DNA of 39,218 nt from contig NW_003546534.1 of assembly GCF_000090795.2 (NCBI RefSeq), positions 87,511 to 126,728 of the forward strand, in the 5' to 3' direction. Below the pieces are notes generated by a model. That model was given only the letters and a program-made list of their open reading frames with translations. It was not told the origin of the DNA and ran no database searches. The translations under genes were made by a program, and so were the position numbers. Shown here one piece after another: positions 1 to 11,089 of the stretch (within the stretch, counting starts at the first letter, position 1; each line of letters starts with the position of its first letter). The DNA comes from Amphimedon queenslandica (taxonomy: Eukaryota; Porifera; Demospongiae; Haplosclerida; Niphatidae).

Positions 1-116
1 GTCATGCAACAGGACTATTAATGGTAGACAAGTATTAAATAAAACTAGCAACAAATTAGTGAAATCTAGAGTGGGAGCAGCAAAAGCAGTGTAGATATGT
101 AAAGAAACAGTAGAAT

Positions 117-1815
117 ATGAATAGCTAACAATAAATGAGTGACAAAAAAGGAGACGAGACTTTCTTTAATTGTTAGGCATGCTGGCTCACAGATGAAACT
201 GTTGATAAGCTTAAAAGTCACATAATAATGTTTAAATGCAAGAACAATAAGGAATTGGAAAGTGAATAGACAACTCCTCCTTCTAACATAGACGCCTGCC
301 AAATTATCAATGAATTAATGTTAGAAAGTTTAAAAACAGACAAAATAGAATTATCATGTGTTGATGTTGTTGATGAAAGTGGCAAATCAGCAAAATTTGA
401 CAAAAAACAAAAAATTAAAAAAAACGTCAACCAAGTGAAACAGTTGGTTTAGAAACTGTATTGTCTTTAGCAGTAGGCTCAAAGTAATGCTAAGGCGTAA
501 CATTAATGTGACTGTAGGATTAGTTAACGGTGCCATTGGTTCAGTAATGGGTATTTATGCTACACGTATGTCAGTTAAATTTCATCATATTGATGTACCT
601 TGTGAAACAAAAAGGGTTAACATAAGAATTCTTATGTTATTAATGTACATAAACATCATGGCCTCTTTTTAGATACAGCCATTATTCACTTATCCACTCA
701 AGTTTTTGGGGATAGTATGGCATGTGTTGCGTTGACTCATGAACGTACATTACATGTATTACATTTATTATCATTTGATAATCTCTCTCTTAAAGTTAGT
801 AATCCGTGCATTAATAAAATTAACCACCTCATAAATAAATTTCAAAAAGACTTACCACAAATCGAAAAAAGTAAAGGAAAGAAGAGAAAGATTCAAGTGA
901 CTGGTGTAATTGATGATGGTGAATCTTGTAGTAAGAATACCAAGGTGTCTGTAAGTCATATACAAAGTACTAGTAACAGTACTGTTAGTAGCAATAAACG
1001 TAAAAGTAATTGACTAATTGCCCAATAAAGATTAAACTTTATACTGAAATGTTTTAAGTACGCCTTGTCCCTAACAAAGAAAAGTTGATATACATGGCAG
1101 TACTGAAGATAATGCTTTATCACTGCCTTTCCGAAGAACAGGTGATATATTAATTGTCTCACCTAATTTAAAAGACAAAACCAAATTTAATCACAATAAT
1201 GATTATAATTGTGGTAGTGTGATTGCATCTTTAAAACTTGTGTTGTGAAAAATGACAATTGTAGTAATTATTGTCTGATTGTATCTTTAAAACTCCCAAA
1301 CATTACATTAAAGACAAGTAAACCTAAAGAGGATGATGTAATTTTTACTAATGAAGAGCCTTGCAATCCAGATAGTGTTAGGAGGCGAAGAAATGTTTTA
1401 CCATGGTAATGAAAAATTTTAAGAACAGTACTGTGACATTTTAAAACTCAAATTTTTCAGAGCTGCTGCAATCTTACCCCGTAGTCGAACAACACCATTG
1501 TCAGATGAAAGAGTTCCTAGCTAATAGTACTCTAAATATCCCTTGTGATAGGAACTGTTTACTTTATGCCCTTTCATGTCTTATTACTGGGTCAATTTCA
1601 CAGCATTACAAATTACGTAAAGCAATTGTCAGTAATATGCCCAACTTTGAAGAATTGTTTAATAAAAGTGCAACCAAATATTAAAGCATTTAGGTAATAA
1701 GTCAGAAATTGTGTGGGCCACTGACATATTATTACACTAACAGCAATGTTAGGTATGTCCATATATTTAGATTCACTTACTCCTACTTTTGTTGGCTGGG
1801 CTAGATACAAAACCT
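117..1815 (+). pseudogene. PIF1-like helicase C-terminus plus OTU protease domain, copy 1 (decayed)
   Basis: Broken reading frames on the plus strand. From about 117 to 1012 they match the C-terminal part of PIF1-family DNA helicases of the kind carried by Helitron-like elements: a short stretch corresponding to the LNRIR region, a VDVVDE segment near 360, VMLRRNINVTVGLVNGAIG (481-540), a KFHHIDVPCE strand (577-606), an IHLSTQVFGD-like motif near 683-715 and ALTHERTLHVLHLLSFD (725-778). A lysine-rich linker (KSKGKKRKIQVTGVIDDGE) follows. From about 1455 to 1815 comes an OTU-like cysteine protease region, seen as NIPCDRNCLLYALSCLITGS with the catalytic-Cys loop altered (CDRNC instead of the usual GDGNC), followed by a KLRKAI helix. 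The N-terminal helicase part is missing or lies upstream of the window. Many frameshifts and stops indicate a pseudogene. Family placement is firm for helicase and good for OTU; the exact element class is inferred. Confidence 0.75.
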
Positions 1816-4354
1816 AGGAGTTACTTGGCATTCCTTGTGATGCTAATACACCTGCTTTGTACTAAAGCTAATCTCATCCAAGCAGTTAAGGATATTTAAG
1901 CATTGATTGTTGATGGAAAGTGGGTATGGTAAATGGAGGTCCATCTTAGTGACATTAGTTGTTTAATGTCACTTGTATTTGACAGCATGTGCAATGTGAA
2001 TGATGTGAAAACCATTGGTGTCTATGCACTCAGAAGGAAGCGATCCAACTGCATGCAGGATGTCATATAAATCAATGTATTTAAGTCAATATTGATTATT
2101 TGTTGTTATAATGGACAAGGAGAGAGTGTCAAAGAGGTTTAATATTCAGTAGAGTTTAGCATTATTTCAAATTTGTGTCACTATCTTTTTGTAGGACAGT
2201 GTTAAGAGAAGAAGCTGTCATTATCAAATGCCGATCTTGTTCTTGGCATGTAGTACATGTTTATCACAAATATCTGGTACTAATAGATAGAGCGCACTAC
2301 TGAATGACAAGAAAAAATTTTGAGTAACATTAAACGTTATTATACATGTAGTATCTTTCAAGTATTGATTTTGTACATAAAATAAAGATAATCATGAATG
2401 TTAATGCTGCCATCTATGCTATGTCCATTACATATAATGTTAATGCTTGCCAGCTGATGTTGCACGTAATGTTTTCATCAGTGCTGTGTGCCATTTTAAG
2501 TTCATGCTTGGCGGTTGATGTTCCACATTTGAATGTTGCTGCCATCAATTATGTGCGCATATTAAATGCTTGCCAGCTGATGTTGCACATCATTTGTAGA
2601 TGGTTGTTGTAGCATGTACATGTTCAGATTAACAAAAAAGTTAATTGTTTTTGTATTGGAAATTATTCATGTACATAATGTTATTTTATATTAAGTGTAA
2701 GTATCTTAATTGAGGGCAGCATTATTTATAGCGAGCAATAATATCTAAAATACATGTCCATCAATGTACATACATGTCTGATATCCAATCAGATATACAT
2801 TCTAGATGCTACCATTATCATTCTTCTCATTCATATTTTTACAAAGGTATTTACTTGGCACTAAGACTACAATGTGGTGTTAAAGAGTGAAGTATGACTT
2901 GGAGTAAGACTCAAAAGGTAAAGTGAATGCTTTTAATTGTGCGCACATGTATCTTGTTATTGGTTTGTAATGTATGTTCATGACAAACATAAGGTATATC
3001 ATGCATATACAAGTATTTGTTTAGTGCACCATATTGTACATGTAGTGGATTATTGATACATTTCTTGTACTTGTAGTGTTTGTCGATTATCATCGAAGAA
3101 ATTCATCCATTTATAGTTTGATGTAAGCACATATGTACTGTAATAAAGTTTGCTCACCAATACTGTTTGAGCTATTGTTAGTGTTAGCCTGTGTGTTTAC
3201 ATTGATTGCTTTTGATATGTTTCTATTACTATGCTCTACATGAAGTTACAGCTGTAAAGGATTTCACGATTCAGCAATTTCTTCATTGCTTGATATTGGA
3301 ATGTGCATGATACTTAAAGCCTATTCTGGATTTTGTTTGTTGTAACTAAATTAATTTATTATATTGTGAGATGTCTTATTATAAGTTATGAATCTAGGTT
3401 ACACAATGTATATTCGTTCGATGATTATATAATTAATTATGGACACGTTAAGTACTCTAGAAATAAATGCTTGCCAATGCAACTTTTGGTGGGTGCATGC
3501 ATGTTGTCATTAAAAAACAATTGTTTGCTCTTTGCAATGTATTCATGTGGTCTATTAAGGTGCATGCATATTATGCATACACTTGTACATGTTTAGTATA
3601 GCATTTTGTACGTGTAGTGGATTATTGGTGCATTTCTTCTACTTGTTGTGTTTGATGATGATGATTGTATGAAAGTCATCCATTAAAAGTTTGATGTAAG
3701 TACATATGTATTATAATGGCATTACATGGAATACGAAGTGGATGTGACCAGTGATAAAGTTTGCTGACTTGTACTATTTTTGGTAATAGCCTGTGTGTTT
3801 ACATTGCTTGATGTTGATGATGTTTCCATTTTACATTGCTTTACTGGTAGTTAAAGCTGGAAGTGATTTCATGATTCAGCAAAAAGGTATAATGTAATAC
3901 TTTCATTGCATAGTGAATGTCTAAGGCTATTGTCTGATTTCATTTGTCGTAACTAAACTACTTTCTTATAATAATCATCATTATAACATTATGTTTCATT
4001 GTAGCTCCTTGATCAGTGGTGCTTTCGCACTGGAGGTGCTAGTTTCCGGCTGCATAATTTTTTGTCATAGTCTTAGCAATGAAATATGTAGTAAGATACA
4101 TGTAGATTATAGTGAGATTCCATAGTGTTTAGTTCTGTGTTATAGATAATGATGTATGATCCAAAGCTCTCATTTCATGATGATTATCTCAATAACTGTC
4201 CACAGTATTTTCTTTACTCGAATATTCATTATATGTTATGTATATCACATGTATTTCTATTGTATGAGGATTGCAGATGAAGTATTTTAGTTGATATCCT
4301 GTAGGAACTTACTGTCATCTAATTCTCTGCAGTAGCTAACAAGAAAGTATGTAA
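1816..4354. repeat. Non-coding 3' region of helicase/OTU copy 1 with internal subrepeats
   Basis: No convincing gene. The stretch is the 3' tail of copy 1 and is shared with copy 2: 2390-2840 matches 8306-8596, including TGCCAGCTGATGTTGCAC and GATATCCAATCAGATATAC. It holds internal repeats. Two units with TGCCAGCTGATGTTGCAC occur at about 2449 and 2572. A larger block of about 300 bp beginning near TTGTACATGTAGTGGATTATTG occurs at about 3030 and again at about 3607, and a third time at about 10024 in copy 2. Short open frames here are low-complexity and differ between copies. Confidence 0.6.
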
Positions 4355-5083
4355 TTAAAATATAAAGTATGGAAACAAGTTTAAAAAAATTTTTATTATA
4401 TAAAAAATGGTAGGGTTGTCAAAAACTAAAAGAAACAAGGGGGTTGAGTTCCATCACATAATTATTAGTTCAAGCAATAATAATAAACATTAATTAGTCA
4501 AAACATTTGTCCTACAAAATATTCAAAAATTGCAACCCTACTTTGCAGGAATTAAAAAAAGAATGAACTGCTGTAGAGTTACACTGAGCCCCTAAAACTA
4601 AATAAAATATTATATTGATGTAATTGTTAATTTATGATTAAGAGAATTCTATATGAACCTGATTGATACAGTGAAGACCATTTAAAGAATAAATTTAATT
4701 GATCATTTAAAAAATAGGGAACCATCTCCTAGCTTGTCTGTAGATTTTTAACTCCGACTGACTTCCCATTGTTTGTTTTAAGGCTGGTTCACAATATTAC
4801 ACTTGTCCTGACTTTACGTAGACGCTGCCTTATAAGAGAAAGTGTTGAAAGTCAAATTGCCTATGCTTTTGATTAAAAATTGGCTGTTCAGTGACTTAAA
4901 CGTCATATTGTACACCAGCATTCATACTACATACTTAATACAAATGTCATTAATTTGGAGGTTTTTGCCTAATATCACTTTCAGCCAAGTTGGGTTGAAA
5001 TTTTTGAATATTGAACGCAACCCCCTTGTTCTTGCACTTTTTGACAACTCTACTTTTTCATTGAATAGAAAATTTTTTATTTA
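4355..5083. mobile_element. TIR element family 1, copy A (non-autonomous DNA transposon)
   Basis: About 729 bp bounded by long imperfect inverted repeats. The left end runs from TAAAATATAAAGTATGG to GGTAGGGTTGTC...AAGGGGGTTGAGTTC, and the right end is its reverse complement, GAACGCAACCCCCTTGTTC...GACAACTCTACTTTTTC...ATTTA. The TIR is about 75 bp. A second copy lies at 13834-14849 in the same orientation, with matching interior (for example CATCTCCTAGCTTGT near 4723 and 14430). The interior has no transposase. It abuts the first recognisable helicase codons of the second helicase/OTU copy, so it inserted at or near the 5' end of that copy. The target duplication is not clear because both flanks are AT-rich. 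Confidence 0.75.
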
Positions 5084-6900
5084 TGATGAACTAACGACAA
5101 ACGAGCAACAAAAAGATGAAACTTATTTAAATAGCTTGATTCTGTTAGGCATGGCTGTCTGACAGAAACTATTAATAGGTTAAATGTCGCTTATTCAATG
5201 TTTCAATACCAGAAAATATTAGAAGTTAAAATGTGCAGAAACAAATTGTCCAATTTTCCTGTTTTCTAAGGTAGACACCTGTCAATGAATTAATGTTAGA
5301 ATGTCTAGAACATGACAAATTAGAATTAACATGTGTTGATGTTGTTGATGAAAGGGGCAGGACAGCAAAATTTTACATAAAAGGAACAAATTTAGGCAAA
5401 CTAAAAGATAAACTAAGCAAAACAGCTTATTTCGAAACTGTATTGTCTTTAGCAGTAGGCTGTCGAGTAATGCTACGACTAAGTATTAATGTGATGAAGG
5501 ATTAGTTAATGGTGCCATTGGTACAGTAATGGGTATTTATGCAATAAGTATATCAATTAAATTTGATTATATTAATGTACCTTGTGACATGAGGGTACAT
5601 CTAGATTCATATTATTTAAGAATTTCTATATACCCAGCAAAAAGTTTGCCCTGATACTTTCTTATGCTATTACTGTACATAAATGTCAAAGCCTGTCACT
5701 AGATACAGCCATTATTGATATATTGACTAAGGGGATGGGATGGCATATGTTGCATCCTCTCATTTACGTGCATTAAATGGATTACATTTATTATCATTTG
5801 ATCCTCTCTCTAGTACTCCGTGCATTAATCGAATAAACTGCCTCTTAAGTAAAGTTCAAAACAGCTTACCATAAATCAAAAAAGTAAAGGAAAGAAGAGA
5901 AAGATTCAAGTGACTGGTGTAATTTATGACAGTGAACTTTGTAGTAAGAATACCAAGGTGTCTGTAAGCTATGTACAAAGTACTACTAACAGTAGTGTTA
6001 GTAGCAATAAACGTAAAAGTACTGATTTACAAAAGACTTATTGCCCTAAAAGGGGTAAAGAAAATGATAATATTGTTTCAAAAATCATTGTACCATAAAA
6101 AGAAAAGATAATATACAGAGTAGCACTGATGATAATGCCTTAGCATTGCCTTTCCCAAGAACAGGTGACAAATTAATTTTCACTTAATTTAAATGACAAA
6201 ACCAAATTTAACGACAAAGATGATTATAGTTGTAGTAGTCTGATTGTATCTCTGAAACTCCCAAACATTAAATGTAAATGAAAAGGTAATAAAAACAAGT
6301 GTGTTGTAAAAGGTGATGATTGTAGTAGTGGCCTGATTATATCTTTAAAACTTTAAAACATTACGTTAAAGTCAAGTAAACAAAAAAATGTCATTTTACT
6401 TATGAAGAGCCTCCCAATCCAGATAATGTTAGAAGACAAAGGGATTATGTCTATTACCATGTTAATGAGGAATTTCAATGATGGTGTGAAACTTTAAATC
6501 TCAAAATTTGTCACAGCTACTACACTCTTATCAGGTAGTCCAACAACGCCAATGTCAGATGAAAGAGTTCTTAATAGTACTCTTAATGTCCCAGGTGATG
6601 GGATCTGTTTGTTTCATGCCCTTTAATATCTCATTACTGGGTCAATTTCTCTGCACTAACAATTACGTAAAACAATTATTGTTAGTAATTAAGCCCAACT
6701 TTGACACTTTAATAGTACATTCAGTGCAACCAGATATTCAAGCATATCTGATTACATAAATAAGTCCAAAATATATAGAAATTATGTATGTGCTACTGAG
6801 ACAGAGATAATTACACTATCAGCAATATTAGGTATAACCATATGTACGTATTCACTTACTCCTACTTTTGTTAGCTTCCTTGTCATCCTAATGCACCTGC
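5084..6900 (+). pseudogene. PIF1-like helicase C-terminus plus OTU protease domain, copy 2 (decayed)
   Basis: Second copy of the unit at 117-1815, less damaged at the start. Frames read YDELTTNEQQKDETYLNSL (5081-5140), then ELMLECLEHDKLELTCVDVV (near 5287-5350), LSLAVGCRVMLRLSINV (5443-5493), VNGAIGTVMGIYA and KFDYINVPCD. These are the beta-rich end of a PIF1/Helitron-type helicase. After the same lysine-rich linker (5880-6098) the OTU region appears at 6555-6890 with VPGDGICLFHAL, keeping the catalytic GDGxC loop better than copy 1, then ITGSIS and a degraded core. Frameshifts and stops are frequent. The same gene order in both copies shows the helicase-OTU fusion is real for this family. 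The upstream helicase part is absent, being replaced by the TIR element. Confidence 0.75.
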
Positions 6901-7523
6901 TTTGTATTTGATTGTGTTGGTACTAATCATTTCCAAGGAGATAATATTTCTTAAGCATTGACTGTTGAAGGAAAAGTGGGTATGGCAAATGGGAGGTCCA
7001 TCGTCATCCATCATCATTACACATCATCTGAGTGATGTGTGAGTGTGAAAACCATTGGTGTATGTATTCACCCAGTATTGCTCAGTATGAATTTTGTCTA
7101 ACTGCATTCAGGAAGTGAGATAAATCAATATACAGTATAACAGTTAACATTAATTACTTGTTGCTATAGAGGACAGGGAGATAGTGTAAAAATGGTCTAC
7201 TGTTCATTAGAGTTTAGCATTGATTCAAATTTGTGTGAATATCATTTTTGTAGGACAGAGGGTTACAAAGGAAGGAAGCTGTCATCATAAAATCCGGATC
7301 TTGTTTGTGGCATGGAATACATGTTTATTACGAATATCAGGTGCTACTGGATCAAGGGCACTTTTGACAAATTTTGAAGAACATGGGAAATTTCAAAGTA
7401 ACATTGAAACTTATTATAAATGTAGTATTGTTCAAGCAGTGATTTGGTACATTTCTTAATGAATGTCGTACATGTTAATGATGCCATCAATGATGCGCAC
7501 ATTACATTACTATAAATGCTTGC

Positions 7524-8304
7524 CAGGAATGCCAGATGGGTTTGGCTAAAGGCTTATGTTTATCAAGAAAAGTTCATGCATGCAAAATTTTTTAGTAATT
7601 AGACTTTATTTTTTTAATGGCATTCACAATTTGACTATTATGAATAAACTCCAAGATTATGTGTGACTTTTTGTATTGACTACTGTTTAGCACGATTTAG
7701 TCATTAAAATTAGGCTCTAATTGTCTTCTGATTCTTCTGATGAGGAAAAAGAGCTAGAAGATATACGATACAATACTTCTGAAGTCATCGTCATTCTCAC
7801 AACAGATGAAGGAGTGAACTCAACACATCCTTTATTTAAGTTAATGCAATCCTTAATTTTTAGAATTGCCCGAACTGTGCTTGTTTGTAACTTATTTCTC
7901 AGTTTTGTCTTGTTGATGTTCACAGAGGTTTCTACATCTACATTAGCAAGTGGTAGGCTTAACATGTTACTTACAAAATGGCATGGTACACTATGTTGTG
8001 ATTGTCCAGCCCCATTTTTGACTGCAAGTAATTATCTCAAAAATTTCTCTGGCTTTATGCCTCCTTTATAAATGGGACTGCTTTAATAGCTAGCTTACAC
8101 CACTCACTGTCAAGCTTCTGTCTTTGTGATGCTTTGATAATGGGAAATGAAGCAGCAAGAGGAACAAGACTTGAAAACTTCAACTGACTGTCAGTAGATG
8201 CATTGAGTATTGAAATGTTCATAAAAAATTAAGATAATGAAAAGTTCATGCAAAAGCCCAAAAGTTCATAAAACATGAATTTTTTTCATGATCTGGCAAC
8301 CGCG
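7524..8304 (-). mobile_element. Deleted hAT element, 781 bp, with 8-bp target duplication
   Basis: The element interrupts the 3' region of helicase/OTU copy 2, and the uninterrupted sequence in copy 1 defines the insertion. The flanks are ATGCTTGC (7516-7523) and ATGTTTGC (8305-8312), an 8-bp duplication with one mismatch, typical of hAT. The ends are CAGGAATGCCAGATG on the left and, reverse-complemented, CGCGGTTGCCAGATC on the right, 11 of 15 bases alike. The minus strand from about 8071 to 7717 reads as a hAT C-terminal dimerisation domain: a LPLANVDVETS block, then KTKLRNKLQTSTVRAILKI and a serine/acidic tail ending in a stop at 7717. The rest of the transposase is missing, so this is an internally deleted copy. 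Similar AAAGTTCATG words near both ends may be subterminal repeats. Confidence 0.7.
7717..8071 (-). pseudogene. hAT transposase C-terminal dimerisation domain remnant
   Basis: Coding remnant inside the deleted hAT element. The recognisable part is residues like LPLANVDVETS...KTKLRNKLQTSTV, equivalent to the LPxSNADVER...RxRLxxxT stretch of hAT C-terminal domains. The glutamate-arginine pair of the consensus is lost (VETS), and the reading frame changes upstream of about 7965. An opposite-strand open frame over the same bases (plus strand, starting with acidic and serine residues) is a shadow of this one. Confidence 0.6.
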
Positions 8305-8312
8305 ATGTTTGC

Positions 8313-8596
8313 CAGCTGATGTTGTGCAAAATGCTTCCATCAATGCTCTGCACATATTAAATGCCTACCAGCTAATGTTGCGTATCTTTTCTTGATGATT
8401 GTTGAAACATGTGTGTGTTCTTACTAACAAAAAATATTGTTTGCACATTGAAAATTATTCATATTATTTTATATGAAGCAGGTCATGAAAGGATCTTAAT
8501 TGAGGATGGCATTATTTATAGAGAGCAATAATACATGTCTGTCTACAATACATGTACATGCATTTCCATTCATGCATGATATCCAATCAGATATAC
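8313..8596. repeat. Continuation of helicase/OTU copy 2 3' region
   Basis: Non-coding. Aligns with 2580-2790 of copy 1 (shared AATTGAGG...GCATTATTTATAG and GATATCCAATCAGATATAC). It ends at ATATAC, where the miniature LTR element was inserted. No open frame of interest. Confidence 0.6.
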
Positions 8597-8781
8597 TTTA
8601 GCGTATGAGTATAGGTGTTTTGCAGCTTGTGATAGAGAAGCAGATATGCTGCTTGCAATAGAGTGCTCACATTTACCTCTTGTTGACAACCAAACACTGA
8701 TTAATTATAAAACACGGCATGCAATATATTTTAAGAGATATCATGAAGATGCATGAGATATGATGTCATGACTTCACTACA
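8597..8781 (-). repeat. 3' LTR of the miniature LTR element
   Basis: 185 bp, roughly 80 percent identical to 9601-9785. The divergence between the two LTRs implies an old insertion. Confidence 0.75.
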
Positions 8782-9589
8782 GTACTCACCCGCCAGAAGA
8801 ACAGTCGATAGAAACGAAGCAAAACTTGAGTAGATCACAAGCATAGGAGCTATTGAGAGCAGCATAGTTGAATGAGATTAAGTAGAGAGACTAGACATCG
8901 CACCAGTAGAAGCATAACGGCCAGTAGTGAGACTTGTATTGTTCCTACAATGGTGTCTAGAATCAAGTGCCATAGAGACCGGAATGAAAGAGGCATCACA
9001 CAATGAATGAGAGAGTCTAGAGGTCATAAGAGACACTATAGCTGATAAGAGATTGTAATGTAGAGGTGAGTGAATTGTGCTGCTCCAGTCTGAATATTCG
9101 AATAACTAAAGGAGGTGTTGTGACATAAGGAAATGCCTCGTTAACCGTAAAGTAGAGGTCGTCGAAAAGTGATAACAGGCGTGATGTCCACATGGTCAAA
9201 CAAATACAATGGTCAATAGAAGACGAGAATGAGACCAAGATTTTGAGAAAGAGGTAGAGAGTGGTGGTACAGCTCTGAGTAGTGAGAAAAAACATGCCAT
9301 GGAGTGTTTCACAACTTATCGGAGCCAATTATCTGTACTATGTCCATGGGTTAAGAGATCAAGAGGCAAAAGAGTGAGCTTAGCACAAAGTGAGGCCAAC
9401 AGGAGAAAAGTGTGTTCGTGGCCGAGTTGCAAACCTTCTGACAATAGTAGGATGAGAGCTCAACATAATGAGAAAGGAGCGTGTGGACTAACTTGAGTAG
9501 AGAACCGAGACAATACAAGAGCAGCCAGCACACATACCGTAGTTGCTGTGTAGCTTAATCCTAAGCAGTGAGCAGTCAAGAGGGCCATT

Positions 9590-9599
9590 GGGGTCACCA
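9590..9599 (-). other. Candidate tRNA primer-binding site
   Basis: The minus strand reads TGGTGACCCC one base after the LTR end. TGG pairs with a tRNA 3' CCA. I cannot say which tRNA would prime. Confidence 0.45.
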
Positions 9600-9600
9600 A

Positions 9601-9785
9601 TTTAGCGTATGAGTATAGGTTTGTTGCAGCTAGTGAAGGAGAAGCAGATATGCTGCTTGCCATAGAACGCTGACATTTACCTTGTGTTGACACCCAAACA
9701 CTGATCAGTTATAAAACATGGTATGCAATACATGTAAAGGTATATCATGAATATGCATGAGATGCAATGTCGTTAGTTCACAACA
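9601..9785 (-). repeat. 5' LTR of the miniature LTR element
   Basis: 185 bp partner of 8597-8781. Immediately followed (minus strand) by the TGGTGACCCC primer-binding-site candidate. Confidence 0.75.
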
Positions 9786-10259
9786 ATATATATTTTACAT
9801 GCTACTATCGTCAGTATATCACATTGAGTTTCTAAAGGTACATGCATAGCACAAGAACTACAATGTGGTGTTAAAGAGTGGGGTCTGACTTGGAATATGA
9901 CATAAAAGGTGAAGGGGACGTTCCTTTATGTGAGCACATGTATTTTGTTAGTGGTTTTTATTGTATGTTTGTGAGAAATTTAAGTTGTATCTTGCATATA
10001 CCTGTACATGTTTAGTATACAATATTGTACATGTTGTGGATTATTGATGCATTTCTTGTACTTGTAGTGTTTCATGATTGTCATGAATGAATTTCATTCA
10101 ATTATAGCTTGATGTTAGTATTATGGAGTTACGAGGAGTGCAAAAGTTTGTGTGATTGGTTATAAAGTTTGTTCGCCATTACTGTATGTACTATTGTTAT
10201 TATTAGCCTGTCTGTTTACATTGCTTTCTTTTGATATGTTTCTATTACTGTGCTTGTAA
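9786..10259. repeat. End of helicase/OTU copy 2 3' region
   Basis: Resumes the copy 2 host sequence after the miniature LTR element: GAACTACAATGTGGTGTTAAAGAG matches copy 1 near 2868. It contains a third copy of the TACATGT-TGTGGATTATTGATGCATT block seen at 3030 and 3607. It is cut off at 10259 by the gypsy LTR, and its continuation (copy 1 from 3238 on) is not found to the right. Confidence 0.6.
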
Positions 10260-10742
10260 TGTTGGGAACCGGCAATGGATTTGTCTTGCAACCAGTAGTG
10301 GAAGTAGAACACAAATGAGTGAATAAAGAACACACGTATCTCAATAATGTAAGAATGGCAAACTTGCTAGGTTCAAAGAGGACTTTAAATGAGAATGGAA
10401 ATAATGAATTTGAAGGAAGAAGAAATGAATGTACAAAAGAATGAACAACAACTACAGTAAAAGCATGCACTTAGAAATTAAAAATCATAATACACCTTAT
10501 GATGTCATATTGACAGTCTGCCTATGAATAGAAATAATAATGGCCACAATAAGGATAACACAAGTAACAATAAGAATAATAACAACAATGATATTAATAA
10601 TAGTAACAACAATAACACCTACGTAATGATCAATATATAACATACGTACAACAGCAATGAATACATAGTAATAATAATAATAACAATATTATAGTTACGT
10701 GTACATGTACATGAATGCTTAAATGTCAAAGCACCATTATCA
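10260..10742 (-). repeat. 3' LTR of a Ty3/gypsy element
   Basis: In minus orientation it starts TGATAATGGTGC right after a polypurine tract (AAAGGGGAAGGGGTG, 10758-10743) and ends in CCCAACA, giving TG...CA ends. It is rich in ATT/AAC triplets. The left border against the helicase/OTU copy 2 is sharp by comparison with copy 1. No partner 5' LTR was found to the right of 12.3 kb. Confidence 0.7.
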
Positions 10743-10758
10743 CACCCCTTCCCCTTTA
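10743..10758 (-). other. Polypurine tract of the gypsy element
   Basis: The minus strand reads AAAGGGGAAGGGGTG immediately before the LTR TG start, as expected for plus-strand priming in LTR retrotransposons. Confidence 0.65.
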
Positions 10759-11089
10759 AATTCAATGTACATAAGGTCCAATATCCACTTGAATCCTTGG
10801 TCTAGTTGATCTGCATAAGTAGTGGATCTGGAGGAATTGGGAATTATGAAATTTGGGGTTCTAAAGGTGGATTTTCAGTCGTAAATGTGAAATCGTCAGT
10901 ATGGTCAATGTTGGATTGACTGTCTCGACATGACAAACTCTGAGTTGATTAATATGTCGGTGAAGGACAATCCCTTGATTAGTTTTAACATGGTGTGAGA
11001 CAGGACTTGATACATTTGTGACAGTTACTAGAATCCAATTTGGAGAGCCAGAGAAATTCTTTGCAAATAATTTGTCGCCTACTGAGAAG

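Larger units (their letters stand above)
8597..9785 (-). mobile_element. Miniature LTR retrotransposon (TRIM-like), 1.19 kb
   Basis: Two direct repeats of 185 bp, 8597-8781 and 9601-9785, begin with TTTAGCGTATGAGTATAGGT and flank an 819-bp interior. In the minus orientation the LTR starts TGTTGTGAAC/TGTAGTGAAG. Directly inside the 9601 LTR, the minus strand reads TGGTGACCCC (9599-9590), a primer-binding-site-like TGG start. Before the other LTR, GGCGGGTGAGTAC is a possible purine tract. The flanks carry ATATA on both sides (8591-8595 and 9786-9790), a 5-bp target duplication, and the empty site is present in copy 1 near 2795. The interior has no reverse transcriptase, protease or integrase motifs. 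Most likely a non-autonomous gypsy-type derivative. Confidence 0.8.

Noticed and set aside
2394..3596. Short hydrophobic ORFs as small membrane proteins
   Set aside because: They fall in the repeat-rich tail of an element, start and end differently in the paralogous copy and show no conserved frame.
7721..8071. Plus-strand acidic ORF of 116 codons as a real gene
   Set aside because: The opposite strand carries recognisable hAT dimerisation motifs, so this is its shadow.
9017..9693. Minus-strand ORFs in the miniature LTR element as Gag or Pol
   Set aside because: No zinc knuckle, protease, RT or integrase motif; frames overlap and are low-complexity.
10540..10690. AAT/AAC-rich stretch as an independent microsatellite
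   Set aside because: It lies wholly within the gypsy LTR.
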